Below are positions 19,590 to 29,064 of a stretch of 64,000 nt of DNA, piece after piece. The DNA lies in NCBI GenBank assembly GCA_963804005.1, contig CAWDOP010000009.1, positions 1 through 64,000 of the forward strand, written 5' to 3'. The position numbers and the translations under genes were made by a program. Positions within the stretch are counted from its first letter, which is position 1. Each line of letters begins with the position of its first letter. The notes under the pieces are model-generated. The model had not been told where the DNA came from. It did not search any database and saw nothing but the letters and a program-made list of their open reading frames with translations. The DNA comes from JAGXRK01 sp963804005 (GTDB taxonomy: Bacteria; Bacteroidota; Ignavibacteria; Ignavibacteriales; Ignavibacteriaceae).

Positions 19590-22514
19590 ATGCTAAAAGG
19601 ATTTTTATTACTTATTACCATTTTCATCGGTATTAATGCTAATTCTTTAATCGGGCAAAGCAATACCTTTGAAAGAAGCTACCCGAGTTTTGGTAAACCA
19701 TCTGTTATTGGATTAAAAACTATTGAGCTCCCGAATAATGAATCATTAATTCTGGGCAGCAGATACCCGTATCCTTGGTATACTACTTGGTCAGATATAA
19801 TCTTAACAAAAATTAATAATGCGGGTTATACTATTTGGCGAAAAGAAATTGAAACTCCTCCTACTAAGTGCAGAAAATCAAACCAGATTTTATTAACTGA
19901 ACAAAATGATATTTTATTAATCAACGTTCAAAGCTCGGATAGTTTATATGTTTTAAACATAAAAAAACTGGATCTTAATGGAGTTGAACTCTCCAGCTAT
20001 AATTTAATTACCGCTCCATCAATTGTCGGTTGTGCGATTACAAAAACACAGGACGATAATTATTTAATTTCTTACTATGGCGGGGAAGGTTATGAAACTA
20101 TAAATATTCTAAAAATAAACCAGCAATTAAACATTTTATGGCAAAAAAATATTTATGCTAATGTACCTTTAATTGCTGACAAGCAAGATTTTTTTATAAA
20201 AAAATGGGGTTTTAATGATTATGCAATTGGATTTAACAACAGTATATTAAAAATTAATTCTAACGGTGATAGTTTATTTGTTACACTTGCTACAAGCATC
20301 CACAATTTCACTTCGGAAACCGTTGATGGTTCATTGCTTTTATCAGGAACAAAAACCCTTATAAAAATCGATTCAAGTAATAATATTATTTGGACCAGAA
20401 ATTTTTTAAGAGACCCAGGCCCTGCAATACAGACTTCGGACGGGAATTATTTAATCTATGTTAATAATTATTACTACGCCGATACGGATTCAATAATTAA
20501 AATCGATGAAATGGGTGATTTAATTTGGGCAAGAGCTGTTCAGGGAACCGTTTATAATATAAATGAAAATGCTGATAAAACACTTTTATGCTCAGGAATT
20601 TTATACACATCTTTTTTTTATTACCTTAGTAACTATGGCCCTAACTGCTGGATTTTGAAAACTGATTCTTCAGGTGACTATAAAGCGATAAATTTAATTA
20701 CACCTATTGGTTCTGAGAAACTGCTTACATTCAGCAAATATCTTATTGGATGGCACAGCAATGGAATTGAAAAAATAAACTTATACTATTCTATCGACGA
20801 CGGGAAAAAATGGAATATTATTGAAAAAAATATTACTGCCGATACAAGTCAGTTTAGCTGGTCTGTTCCGCTACTATTTATTGATAGTATAAAAATAAAA
20901 ATTGAAGATGCTGATAACCCAAACATATTTAACTTTTCTGAATATCCTTTTTACGTGTCCGTTTATCAGCCTACTGATTACATTTCTACAAATGAAATTT
21001 TAATGTGGATTGGCAGCAACGGAATGGGTTCTCACAATCCATATACAGATGCTGATGGATTCTTTTGGCCGGGAGGTGATTCTGCTACAATTCCTGCAAT
21101 TTTTGTTGATGGATTGGTCTGGGGTGGAAAAGTTAATGAAGAAATAAGAGTGAATGGTAATACATACCGTTACGGACTTAAACCTGGGAGAATACTGGAA
21201 GATGGTACAGCAGATAATCCCCTTTCAACTCAAAGCAAGATATTTAAAATTAGAAAAGATTGGCAGACGCTCCCCGAAAGCGTTCTTAAAGATAGGCTTG
21301 AGTACGATTACAACCATTGGCCTGTAGAGGCAGGAGCACCGTGGGATGATGTGAATGAAGACGATGTTTATACTCCCGGTTTTGATAAACCGAAATTTAT
21401 TGGTGATGAAACTTTATTCTATGTTGCTAATGAGCTTGATACGGCCAGATGCTTGTACACGTATGGTTCAAATCCTATTGGACTTGAATTCCAGACAACG
21501 GTCTTCGGATTTAACAGAGAAGACTTGAAAGATGTTGTCTTCAAAAAATACAGAGTTATTAACAAAGGTAGTAATGATATTACAGAAATGTATTTCAGCT
21601 ATTGGTCAGATGAACTCTTAGGTTATGGTGGTGATACCGGTTTAGGTTGCGACTCTTCTTTAAATTTATCATTTTCATTTAATCTCGATAATAATGATGA
21701 GGGATATTATGGTATAAATCCTCCGGCAGTTGCTCATATGTTTGTTCAAGGTCCTAAAATATCTTCTTCAAACCAGGATAGTGCTCGATTTGATAACGGC
21801 TGGGAAAAGAATTTTAAAAATCTTCCGATAACAGCATTCGCACCGATTATTAACGGTAGTGCTACTTATAGAGATGCAGAACTTGGAGATTACAATGGCA
21901 CACTACATTTTTATAATCAAATGCACGGGCTCTTGTGGAATGAAAATGATGTTATTGATCCGTTGAGCGGACAGATAACTAAATTCCCATTTTCTGGTGA
22001 TCCAGTCACTGGTACGGGTTGGTACCAGAATCAGTCATTAAGTAACAGCAGAAGACTGATAATCTCATCAGGTCCTTTTAATATAGCTCACGGGGATACG
22101 CAGGAAGTTTGTATCGCAATTTTTATGGCCAGAGGAAATAGCAACTTAAACAGCATAACAAAACTCAGAGAGTTAGCTGCTCACGTGCAGGAGTTTTATA
22201 ACACCGAGCTTGTTGAAATACTAAACACAAAAGAAACTATTGCTCCTTTGGGTTTTACTTTATATCAAAACTATCCTAATCCGTTTAATCCCAAAACTAC
22301 AATTGAGTATGAAGTGCCTGAGAAAACAAATGTAACAATAATAATATACGATATACTCGGAAGAAAAGTAAAAACCCTTGTAGATAACGAAGAAAAAGTT
22401 AGATGGAAATACAAAGTAAAATTTGATGGAAGCGCACTTGCAAGCGGAGTGTATTTTTACAGAATACAGGCTGGTTCTTTTACTCAAACAAAAAAGATGA
22501 TTGTACTCAAATAA
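19590..22514 (+). CDS. Divergent T9SS-exported propeller/Ig-like protein, array copy H
   Basis: Last and most diverged member, 974 residues, with signal peptide MLKGFLLLITIFIGINANS. The propeller half has lost most DGG motifs but keeps the spacing (KTQDDNYLISYYG, QTSDGNYLIYV). The Ig-like segment (LYYSIDDGKKWNIIEKN), the central domain from YISTNEILMWIGSNGM and the sorting tail (YQNYPNPFNPKTTIEY) are clear. It lacks inserted palindromes and shares no near-identical blocks with the other copies, so it looks like an older duplicate not taking part in the exchange seen among copies A-E and G. Function unknown. Confidence 0.85.
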   Translation: MLKGFLLLITIFIGINANSLIGQSNTFERSYPSFGKPSVIGLKTIELPNNESLILGSRYPYPWYTTWSDIILTKINNAGYTIWRKEIETPPTKCRKSNQILLTEQNDILLINVQSSDSLYVLNIKKLDLNGVELSSYNLITAPSIVGCAITKTQDDNYLISYYGGEGYETINILKINQQLNILWQKNIYANVPLIADKQDFFIKKWGFNDYAIGFNNSILKINSNGDSLFVTLATSIHNFTSETVDGSLLLSGTKTLIKIDSSNNIIWTRNFLRDPGPAIQTSDGNYLIYVNNYYYADTDSIIKIDEMGDLIWARAVQGTVYNINENADKTLLCSGILYTSFFYYLSNYGPNCWILKTDSSGDYKAINLITPIGSEKLLTFSKYLIGWHSNGIEKINLYYSIDDGKKWNIIEKNITADTSQFSWSVPLLFIDSIKIKIEDADNPNIFNFSEYPFYVSVYQPTDYISTNEILMWIGSNGMGSHNPYTDADGFFWPGGDSATIPAIFVDGLVWGGKVNEEIRVNGNTYRYGLKPGRILEDGTADNPLSTQSKIFKIRKDWQTLPESVLKDRLEYDYNHWPVEAGAPWDDVNEDDVYTPGFDKPKFIGDETLFYVANELDTARCLYTYGSNPIGLEFQTTVFGFNREDLKDVVFKKYRVINKGSNDITEMYFSYWSDELLGYGGDTGLGCDSSLNLSFSFNLDNNDEGYYGINPPAVAHMFVQGPKISSSNQDSARFDNGWEKNFKNLPITAFAPIINGSATYRDAELGDYNGTLHFYNQMHGLLWNENDVIDPLSGQITKFPFSGDPVTGTGWYQNQSLSNSRRLIISSGPFNIAHGDTQEVCIAIFMARGNSNLNSITKLRELAAHVQEFYNTELVEILNTKETIAPLGFTLYQNYPNPFNPKTTIEYEVPEKTNVTIIIYDILGRKVKTLVDNEEKVRWKYKVKFDGSALASGVYFYRIQAGSFTQTKKMIVLK

Positions 22515-22588
22515 ACTTTACAGAGAGATTTGGTATTTATTAAGTGTTGATTTATTACTAAATAAAATTTAATTAACAACAAAAAAAA

Positions 22589-23218
22589 ATGAAAACTATT
22601 TTCGCCTTAGTATCCACATTTATTTTATTGTTTATTTCTTGCAATGAACAAACCACAGAACCAATTGATCAAACTGTTGAGTTGCTTCCTCTTAAAATTG
22701 GAAATTATTGGATCTACCGCGTTGGAGTAAAAGATTCCTACAATGATACTACACTTTCATTTCAGGATACGCTTAGAGTAATAGATGAAACAGATCGAGG
22801 ATTTTTGTTGCAATCAAGATTACAGATAATTCTGTTAAATGGTTATTATAAAAACGGCACAGGCGGACTTTATATGAATGACACTTTGCAGTTTAAATAC
22901 CCAGGTGTAATCGGTGAAGAGTGCGGCTTAATGGGATTGGGAAATGTTTTTGATATAAATGGAAACAATCCTGAAGGCATCATTTCCAGAACTGATTTTA
23001 ATTACTCATTCGTTACATCGACAGATACTATAATTTTTAGCGATTGTTATTATTATTTTCTACTTGCATTTTATCCAACTGATGAAATAAAAAAAACCGG
23101 TTTAACTATTTTCAAACCTGGTATTGGATTAGTCGCGAGTGACTGGGTTGAAATAAATGAAGTTGTGAATGAATTTTATAATCCAGGTGTCTCATTAATT
23201 GACTATCATCTGGAATAA
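22589..23218 (+). CDS. Hypothetical lipoprotein
   Basis: A 209-residue protein whose N-terminus MKTIFALVSTFILLFISC is a lipoprotein signal with the lipobox Cys at 18. The mature part begins NEQTTEPIDQTVELLPLKIGNYWIYRVG. The LKxGNYWxY motif is common in uncharacterised Bacteroidota lipoproteins of this size. No catalytic residues are evident. It follows the secreted array by 74 bases on the same strand and ends before a bidirectional terminator. Confidence 0.75.
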   Translation: MKTIFALVSTFILLFISCNEQTTEPIDQTVELLPLKIGNYWIYRVGVKDSYNDTTLSFQDTLRVIDETDRGFLLQSRLQIILLNGYYKNGTGGLYMNDTLQFKYPGVIGEECGLMGLGNVFDINGNNPEGIISRTDFNYSFVTSTDTIIFSDCYYYFLLAFYPTDEIKKTGLTIFKPGIGLVASDWVEINEVVNEFYNPGVSLIDYHLE

Positions 23219-23296
23219 AAATCTGAATAATTTGTTCATACAAAGAAGATGATAGCAATCAAATAATTGAACATTGAGCATTTATCATTGAAGATT

Positions 23297-23327
23297 AAAA
23301 AAGGCGATCATTCGATCGTCTTTTTTT
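23297..23327. terminator. Bidirectional intrinsic terminator
   Basis: GGCGATC, a four-base loop ATTC, and GATCGTC form a 7-bp stem with one G-T pair. A-rich sequence precedes it and seven T follow it. It lies between the convergent lipoprotein gene and agmatine deiminase gene, so it can serve both. Confidence 0.75.
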
Positions 23328-24378
23328 ATAATGGTTGTTCGTGTGTTAAGCAGTGAAGTGTTCCTAATCCCCAAACTAAATCCACAGCGTGAATTCCGAT
23401 TACAGGTCTATCCGTAAACAGTTCACTTAATATTCCTAATGCTATTCTATCTTTCGGATCATTAAAAGTAGGAACAAGCACTGCATAATTAGAAATGTAA
23501 AAGTTTGCATAACTGGCAGGAAGTCTTTCACCTTTAAAGATCACAGGTGAAGGCATAGGGATTTCAAGGACATTAAGTTTTGCTCCATCTTCTAACCTAG
23601 CACCGTAAAGTCTTTCACGGTTTTCCATTAGCGGATTATAATTCGGATCGTTTGGATCATCTTCTATCACAGTAACAACTGTATTCTTATTTACGAATCT
23701 TGTTATGTCATCAACATGTCCGTGTGTATCATCTCCGGCAATACTTTTATTAAGCCAGATAACGTTTGTGATTCCCAAATATTTTTTGAAAACTTCTTCA
23801 TAATCTTTTTTTGTAAATCCTGAATTACGAACCTGAGTTTTATCATCCATTAAACATTCTTCCGTTGTGATGATTGTGCCAGTCCCATTGTAATCAATGC
23901 TGCCGCCTTCAAGAACCACTTCCCTGTTTTTATGTTCAGCTTTAATCCGAGGAAGTTTTAATTCCTTAGCAATCATCTTAGGAATTTTATTATCCTTTTT
24001 ATAGTTATCATATTTAGCCCAGGCATTGAATTTAAAGTTGATGAGAATAGTATTTCCCTTATCGTCTTTGACGAATTGAGGACCCGAATCACGCAGCCAA
24101 TTTCTATCTGTCTCCAGTCTGAAGAATTCAACATTTGTCAAATCGGCTTCAACTGCTTTAAGCACTGCTTGAGCTTTTTTCTGATGTAGTTTTGATTCAA
24201 CAATAATTCTTACTTTTTCAGCGCGTGAGATGTATCTTACTATTTCACCATAAACCCATGAAATTGGAGCAAACTTTCCAGGCCAGTCTTCTTTATTATT
24301 CGGCCAGCCGATCCAGGTGGCTTCGTGGTATTCCCATTCGGCAGGAAGACGGTATGTAACATTTTCTTTATTCATCAT
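23326..24378 (-). CDS. aguA: Agmatine deiminase
   Basis: Hydrolyses agmatine to N-carbamoylputrescine and ammonia, the first step of the two-enzyme route from agmatine to putrescine. At 350 residues it is of normal length. Family motifs are visible: EWEYHEATWIGWPNN near the N-terminus, NWLRDSGP, VLEGGSIDYNGTG, and GDDTHGHVDDITRF holding the catalytic His and Asp. The C-terminal GTLHCLTHEQP carries the nucleophile Cys343. It lies directly downstream of the carbamoylputrescine amidase gene on the same strand, 61 bases apart. Confidence 0.93.
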   Translation of the reverse strand: MMNKENVTYRLPAEWEYHEATWIGWPNNKEDWPGKFAPISWVYGEIVRYISRAEKVRIIVESKLHQKKAQAVLKAVEADLTNVEFFRLETDRNWLRDSGPQFVKDDKGNTILINFKFNAWAKYDNYKKDNKIPKMIAKELKLPRIKAEHKNREVVLEGGSIDYNGTGTIITTEECLMDDKTQVRNSGFTKKDYEEVFKKYLGITNVIWLNKSIAGDDTHGHVDDITRFVNKNTVVTVIEDDPNDPNYNPLMENRERLYGARLEDGAKLNVLEIPMPSPVIFKGERLPASYANFYISNYAVLVPTFNDPKDRIALGILSELFTDRPVIGIHAVDLVWGLGTLHCLTHEQPL

Positions 24379-24439
24379 ATTTATAACAATATCACCCTTT
24401 CAGGGTTTGTTCAATTATATAACTAAAATTATTTTTCCA

Positions 24440-25336
24440 TCAATCTATTAACCTTTCGGTAATGCCTCCATACGCATCTATTCTTCTATCGCGTAAAAAT
24501 GGCCAGTTGCGGCGAATATATTCAATTCTATTCAGATCAACTTCCGCCATTAAAATCTCTTCTTTATCTGTTGATGCCTCGGCTAAAATAATTCCCTGCG
24601 GATCGCAGATGAATGATCGTCCCCAAAATTCTATTCCGGCTGAATCTGGATTTTGTTTTTCTAAACCGATACGATTGACGGACGCGACATAAACTCCGTT
24701 TGCAATTGCATGTCCGCGCTGGACAGTTTGCCAGCTTTCAAACTGAGCTTTACCGTGTTCTTCTTTTTCTTTAGGATGCCACCCGATTGCAGTTGGATAG
24801 AATAAAATGCTTGCTCCTTGTAAAGCGGTTAAGCGCGCGCCTTCGGGATACCATTGATCCCAGCAAATTAATGTTCCAATGTTTCCAAATTTTGTATCAA
24901 AAGCTTTGAAACCCAGATCACCGGGAGTAAAATAAAATTTTTCATAAAATGCAGGGTCATCAGGAATATGCATCTTGCGATAAAGACCTGCTATTGTTCC
25001 GTCTGCATCAATAATTGCAGCGCTGTTATGATAGACTCCTACAGCACGTTTTTCAAAAAATGGAGCAATAACAACAACTTTATTTTTTGCAGCTGCTTTT
25101 GAAACTTCTTTTATTGACGATCCGTCAAGAGGTTCGGCAATATCATAATAGTCTATATTTTCAGATTGACAGAAATATTGAGAGGTAAAAAGTTCAGGAA
25201 GACAAATTACCTGCGCTTTTTGCTTTGCTGCTTTTTCAATCCATCTAACTGCGTTCTTAACATTTTCTTTCGGCTTTTTTGTAAACGCCATTTGTATTAA
25301 ACCGACCTTAAACTTAACGGGTAATTTTTTGCTCAT
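24440..25336 (-). CDS. aguB: N-carbamoylputrescine amidase
   Basis: A nitrilase-superfamily hydrolase of 298 residues that converts N-carbamoylputrescine to putrescine, CO2 and ammonia. The Glu-Lys-Cys triad is visible as E48 (CLPELF), K121 (YRKMHIPDD) and C158 (LICWDQWYPEGAR). The pairing with agmatine deiminase next door makes this specificity much more likely than a generic amidase. Cytoplasmic; no signal peptide. Confidence 0.92.
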   Translation of the reverse strand: MSKKLPVKFKVGLIQMAFTKKPKENVKNAVRWIEKAAKQKAQVICLPELFTSQYFCQSENIDYYDIAEPLDGSSIKEVSKAAAKNKVVVIAPFFEKRAVGVYHNSAAIIDADGTIAGLYRKMHIPDDPAFYEKFYFTPGDLGFKAFDTKFGNIGTLICWDQWYPEGARLTALQGASILFYPTAIGWHPKEKEEHGKAQFESWQTVQRGHAIANGVYVASVNRIGLEKQNPDSAGIEFWGRSFICDPQGIILAEASTDKEEILMAEVDLNRIEYIRRNWPFLRDRRIDAYGGITERLID

Positions 25337-25419
25337 TGGTTTTTATTAATATGTTATAATGACAACAGAAAACTAAATTTTGAAATTACTATTTGCAAGT
25401 AATGATAAATATATCTATT

Positions 25420-26760
25420 TCAATATCCCATTGTAGAAACTAATTCACCTCTTCTATTAAACGCTTTACTTCTTTCAAGGATTCCGTTTTTATAATATTC
25501 TTCCTTCATTAAAATACCATCATCATAATAAGTTTTAGTCCAGCCATTCAGTTTTCCATCCCAATAATTTTCCAGTCTTTCAAGTGCACCGTTACGGTAA
25601 TAAGTTTGTCTGTTTCCTTTTCTTATTCCGTCTTCGATATATTCAGAAGATTTGATCAATCCGTTATCAAAATAGTACTTTACTTCGCCATTAACTTTAT
25701 CGTTCTCGTATGTTGCAAAAGATTCCAGGGCGCTATTGGGATAATAAGTTAAAACAATTCCGTTCCTGCGACCATTTTCATAGATTGCTTCTTCTTTAAG
25801 GACACCTGATTCATAATAAGTTTTTTCGTTTCCTCGCTTAATACCATTTATAAAATCTGTTGATTTCTTCAGTGCTCCGTTTTCGTAATACGAAAAAGAA
25901 CGTCCGTGAAGAGTATTGTTCGTGTAATTCCATTCTTCTTTCAGAAAACCGCTTTCGTAAAAAGATCTGGTTATTCCGTCTCTTATACCGTCTTTAAGAA
26001 ATATTTCCTGTTTGATAGCTTTATTTTCGTAAAAATCTCTTTCTACTTTTTCAACTGATTCAAGTTTTCCCATATAATCATAACGTGTTCGGTTTAACAG
26101 TTCATCATTACTATATTCATCAAGCACACGGACTTTCCCACCCAGATCATAAATTTTTAAATTTCCCTGTAATCGGTCATCAATAAAAAATGCTTCGAGA
26201 GCAACACGATCTTTATGATCATGAAAAACTCTTGTGGTTCCGTGTTGTTTACCATCGACAAACTTTCTTTCTACTTCAACATTACCGGATAAATAATAAG
26301 TTTTTGAAATGCCCTGTAAAACTCCATCTATATAATTCCATTCACCTTGAAGTTCACCTGTTTTGTAATAAGTTCTTGTAATATTTTGTAATACGCCATC
26401 CCAATAATTTTGTTCAGCCCAGAGTTCACCGGTTTCATAAAACCATTTGGAAACACCAGACCGCACACCTTCCCGATAGTTCCAGATAATACTTACTTTA
26501 CCATCTTCAAAATACCAGATGGATTTGTCATCTTCTTTACCGTTAACAAAAATCCATTCTTTCCATAAATTACCTGATGGATAATATTCAAAGTATTTTC
26601 CATGTAGCTGATCATACAAATAATCACCTTTCGTTTTAACAACTCCATTTGGATAAAAAGTAACCTTTACCTCTAAAGCTGATAAAGTCTGAGTATAAAA
26701 AAAGGCGGGAAATAAGTATATAATTACTATTAGAGATATAATTCTTGATTGTATATTCAT
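25420..26760 (-). CDS. Secreted MORN-variant repeat protein (YwqK-like)
   Basis: A 446-residue protein with a signal peptide (IISLIVIIYLFPAFFY) followed by more than a dozen units of about 23 residues with the pattern YYxxGxLKxExxYxxGxxxGxxxxYY. These are MORN-variant repeats, as in YwqK-type proteins, which fold as an extended beta ribbon. No effector domain is attached, and no toxin or partner gene is adjacent. A structural or binding role is likely; the true function is unknown. Confidence 0.82.
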   Translation of the reverse strand: MNIQSRIISLIVIIYLFPAFFYTQTLSALEVKVTFYPNGVVKTKGDYLYDQLHGKYFEYYPSGNLWKEWIFVNGKEDDKSIWYFEDGKVSIIWNYREGVRSGVSKWFYETGELWAEQNYWDGVLQNITRTYYKTGELQGEWNYIDGVLQGISKTYYLSGNVEVERKFVDGKQHGTTRVFHDHKDRVALEAFFIDDRLQGNLKIYDLGGKVRVLDEYSNDELLNRTRYDYMGKLESVEKVERDFYENKAIKQEIFLKDGIRDGITRSFYESGFLKEEWNYTNNTLHGRSFSYYENGALKKSTDFINGIKRGNEKTYYESGVLKEEAIYENGRRNGIVLTYYPNSALESFATYENDKVNGEVKYYFDNGLIKSSEYIEDGIRKGNRQTYYRNGALERLENYWDGKLNGWTKTYYDDGILMKEEYYKNGILERSKAFNRRGELVSTMGY

Positions 26761-27038
26761 TCTATTGTTATTGTGTAATAAAAAAAAGTGCCTAAAGTTA
26801 TAATAATTAACACTTAAGAAAAATTCACAAAAATTAATTTGGTATTTTTTACTGTCTTCCTATAAAATGATTAAAATATTTTATAATTTGGTTAGGAAAA
26901 TTTACTATATAAGAAAAATTGATGCTTTCATTTCTGAAATTATTGATACTTTTATTTTAGGCTTTCAGGGAAGCTATATTAAAAATTCTTTTAATTCTGT
27001 GAGAAATAAAATAATTAATCATTCAAAACGAGTTATAT
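26761..27038. other. Divergent intergenic region before the NtrC-type regulator
   Basis: AT-rich gap between divergent genes. No hairpin, repeat or RNA gene was recognised. The promoters of both genes must lie here, but no box stands out enough to place. Confidence 0.4.
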
Positions 27039-28430
27039 ATGGCAAGGATTCTTCTTGCGGACGATTCTGAGTTAATAAAAAGCACTTTAAAACTCTATCT
27101 TTCCAAAGAAAAACATTTAGTCTATACTGCCGAAGATGGTGCTGTAGCCATTGAAATCTTCAAAAAAGAAAGACCTGATTTAGTCATTACGGATATTATA
27201 ATGCCTGAAGTTGACGGATTTGAGGTGATGAGATATGTTAAAGAAAATGACCCGAACATTCCTGTAATTATGATCACAGGTGTAGGTGATACGGAATCTA
27301 CAATTAAAGCTATCCAGGAAGGTGCTTACGATTACATTGAAAAACCAATAGATGTAACCAGGTTTAATCAGGTTGTTAAAAATGCTATAAAGAGTAAAGA
27401 GCTTAGCGAACAACTTGCTGTTTCGCTGTCAAAAGAAGAAGAGGAAGAATTTAGAGGTAAAACCAGTCTGGTGGGTAGCACTTCTATAATGAAAGAGATT
27501 TATAAGAGCATAGGAAGAATTTCCTCTTCTCGTATTACCGTTCTCATTCAGGGCGACAGCGGAACCGGTAAAGAGCTTATAGCAAGAATGATTCATAATT
27601 CCGGTATTACAAAAGGTCAGCCTTTTATCGCAGTGAACTGTTCGGCATTATCCGAGTCATTACTTGAAAGCGAATTATTTGGTCATGTAAAAGGAGCTTT
27701 TACGGGTGCTGTAAGAAACAAGAAAGGTAAGTTTGAACTTGCTGGCAAAGGAACGATATTTCTCGATGAAATCTCTGAAATATCTTATGACCTTCAGGTA
27801 AAACTTTTAAGAGTTATTCAGGAAAAAGAATATGAAAGAGTCGGTGGTGAAACCACAGTTCCGCTTGAGGCAAGAATAATTACAGCAACAAATAAAACTT
27901 TATCAACTCTTGTAGATGATGGAAAATTCAGAGAAGACCTTTATTTCAGATTAAAAGTGTTTAATATTACTGCTCCTCCTTTACGTGAACGAAGAGAGGA
28001 CATTCCCGCTTTAGTTATTCATTTTGTTAAAAAGATAAATAAAGAACTTCATAAAAATGTAAGAAAAGTACCTTTTGAAGTGATGGAAATGCTTCAGGAA
28101 CACGACTGGGTAGGCAATGTTCGTGAATTAGAAAATACTTTAATGCAGGCAATATTACTTTCAAAATCCGATGTTATTGAACCGGATAATATTCTTTTAA
28201 AAAAGTCAGGGAAGATAAATTCATCGGACGAAACAGATATGTATAACTACAACAGGAATTGGAGTATGTCTGAGCTTGAGAAATTCCATATAGAAAATGT
28301 ACTGAATGAAACAAAGGGAAATAAGCAAAGAGCCTGTAAAATAATGGGCATCTCAAAACCAACTCTTTATTATAAATTAAATCTTTACGGTATTTCACTT
28401 AGAACCGGAAAAGATAAAAATCCTGACTAA
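27039..28430 (+). CDS. Sigma-54-dependent response regulator, NtrC family
   Basis: A 463-residue activator that uses phosphorylation and ATP hydrolysis to open sigma-54 promoters. The receiver domain is at about 1-120, with acidic pocket D8/D9 and phosphoacceptor D52 (LVITDIIMPE). The AAA+ domain is at about 145-375, with Walker A GDSGTGKE from 172, GAFTGA at 219-224 and Walker B GTIFLDEI. A Fis-type helix-turn-helix near the C-terminus reads NKQRACKIMGISKPTLYYKL. All functional motifs are intact. No histidine kinase is adjacent; the next gene encodes a CheW-like protein, so a signalling link to a receptor array is possible but only inferred. Confidence 0.93.
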   Translation: MARILLADDSELIKSTLKLYLSKEKHLVYTAEDGAVAIEIFKKERPDLVITDIIMPEVDGFEVMRYVKENDPNIPVIMITGVGDTESTIKAIQEGAYDYIEKPIDVTRFNQVVKNAIKSKELSEQLAVSLSKEEEEEFRGKTSLVGSTSIMKEIYKSIGRISSSRITVLIQGDSGTGKELIARMIHNSGITKGQPFIAVNCSALSESLLESELFGHVKGAFTGAVRNKKGKFELAGKGTIFLDEISEISYDLQVKLLRVIQEKEYERVGGETTVPLEARIITATNKTLSTLVDDGKFREDLYFRLKVFNITAPPLRERREDIPALVIHFVKKINKELHKNVRKVPFEVMEMLQEHDWVGNVRELENTLMQAILLSKSDVIEPDNILLKKSGKINSSDETDMYNYNRNWSMSELEKFHIENVLNETKGNKQRACKIMGISKPTLYYKLNLYGISLRTGKDKNPD

Positions 28431-28548
28431 GTTTTTCTTTTTATTAAAGAAATTTTACCTAGGGTAAATTATTTTTACTTTGCACTAAGAGATTTTCAAA
28501 TAAAACCTTATATTAACGTATAATTAGCAGGTAATTTCAGTAATATTT

Positions 28549-28564
28549 TGGCAAGACTATTGAA
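28549..28564 (+). promoter_or_regulatory. Possible sigma-54 (-24/-12) promoter
   Basis: TGGCAA, five bases, then TTGAA. The spacing GG-N10-GA is right for sigma-54, but the -12 element has GA in place of the usual GC. It would start transcription about 38 bases before the CheW-like gene, just downstream of a sigma-54 activator gene. Confidence 0.3.
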
Positions 28565-28612
28565 CTAATTAATTTCGTAAGGGCAATTTTTCCAACCTAA
28601 GGCTTATGATAA

Positions 28613-29056
28613 ATGGATAATTTAAAAGGTTTGTTAGTTTTTTATTTAGGTGATTTGGAGTTTTGTGCTGATATTAAAGATATCTCTACTACTATTAAAG
28701 TTGATAAACTTGGCAACAATTATCCTGTCTCCAGATTAGATAATCTTAAATTGATGATCAATAAATCTGAAGTACAGATTATTAATCTTCATCAGATATT
28801 CGGAATTACTCTAACTAAATTTGATGAGGATACAAGAATTTTTCTTTATGAAAAGGATAATAATCGATTTGGATTTTTTGTTGATAATGTTTCCGAGCTG
28901 CTCACAATTGACAGAAAAATTACAAAACACTTAGAATTTATTCCTCCACAGAACAACGATTTTCTTCTTTCGATTATAAGATTTGAAGGAAGACTTCTTT
29001 ACTTACCTGATTATCTTAAAATAGCACAACACAAGCTTATTCAAAAAACTGTTTAA
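28613..29056 (+). CDS. CheW-like domain protein
   Basis: A single-domain protein of 147 residues. It has the CheW-type arrangement: an opening strand GLLVFYLGDLEFCADIKDI, a middle segment VQIINLHQIFGI in the place of the V-D-L region, and RFGFFVDNVSELLTI, typical of the second subdomain. CheW proteins couple chemoreceptors to the CheA kinase. The usual RG of the binding loop is replaced by SE, so it may be a divergent adaptor. No chemotaxis gene other than the preceding regulator is visible. An AAGG precedes the ATG. Confidence 0.68.
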   Translation: MDNLKGLLVFYLGDLEFCADIKDISTTIKVDKLGNNYPVSRLDNLKLMINKSEVQIINLHQIFGITLTKFDEDTRIFLYEKDNNRFGFFVDNVSELLTIDRKITKHLEFIPPQNNDFLLSIIRFEGRLLYLPDYLKIAQHKLIQKTV

Positions 29057-29064
29057 TCAAAAAA

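Noticed and set aside
1..22514. CRISPR-like or satellite repeat in the first 22 kb
   Set aside because: The repetition is whole-gene paralogy plus a few dispersed palindromes; there are no regularly spaced identical repeats.
26867..27070. 67-codon frame before the NtrC-type regulator
   Set aside because: Overlaps the regulator start, AT-rich composition, no homology pattern.
28454..28468. TTTACC-TAG-GGTAAA inverted repeat as an operator
   Set aside because: Lies just behind the regulator's stop with only 6-bp arms; it could be a weak terminator or chance, so no call was made.
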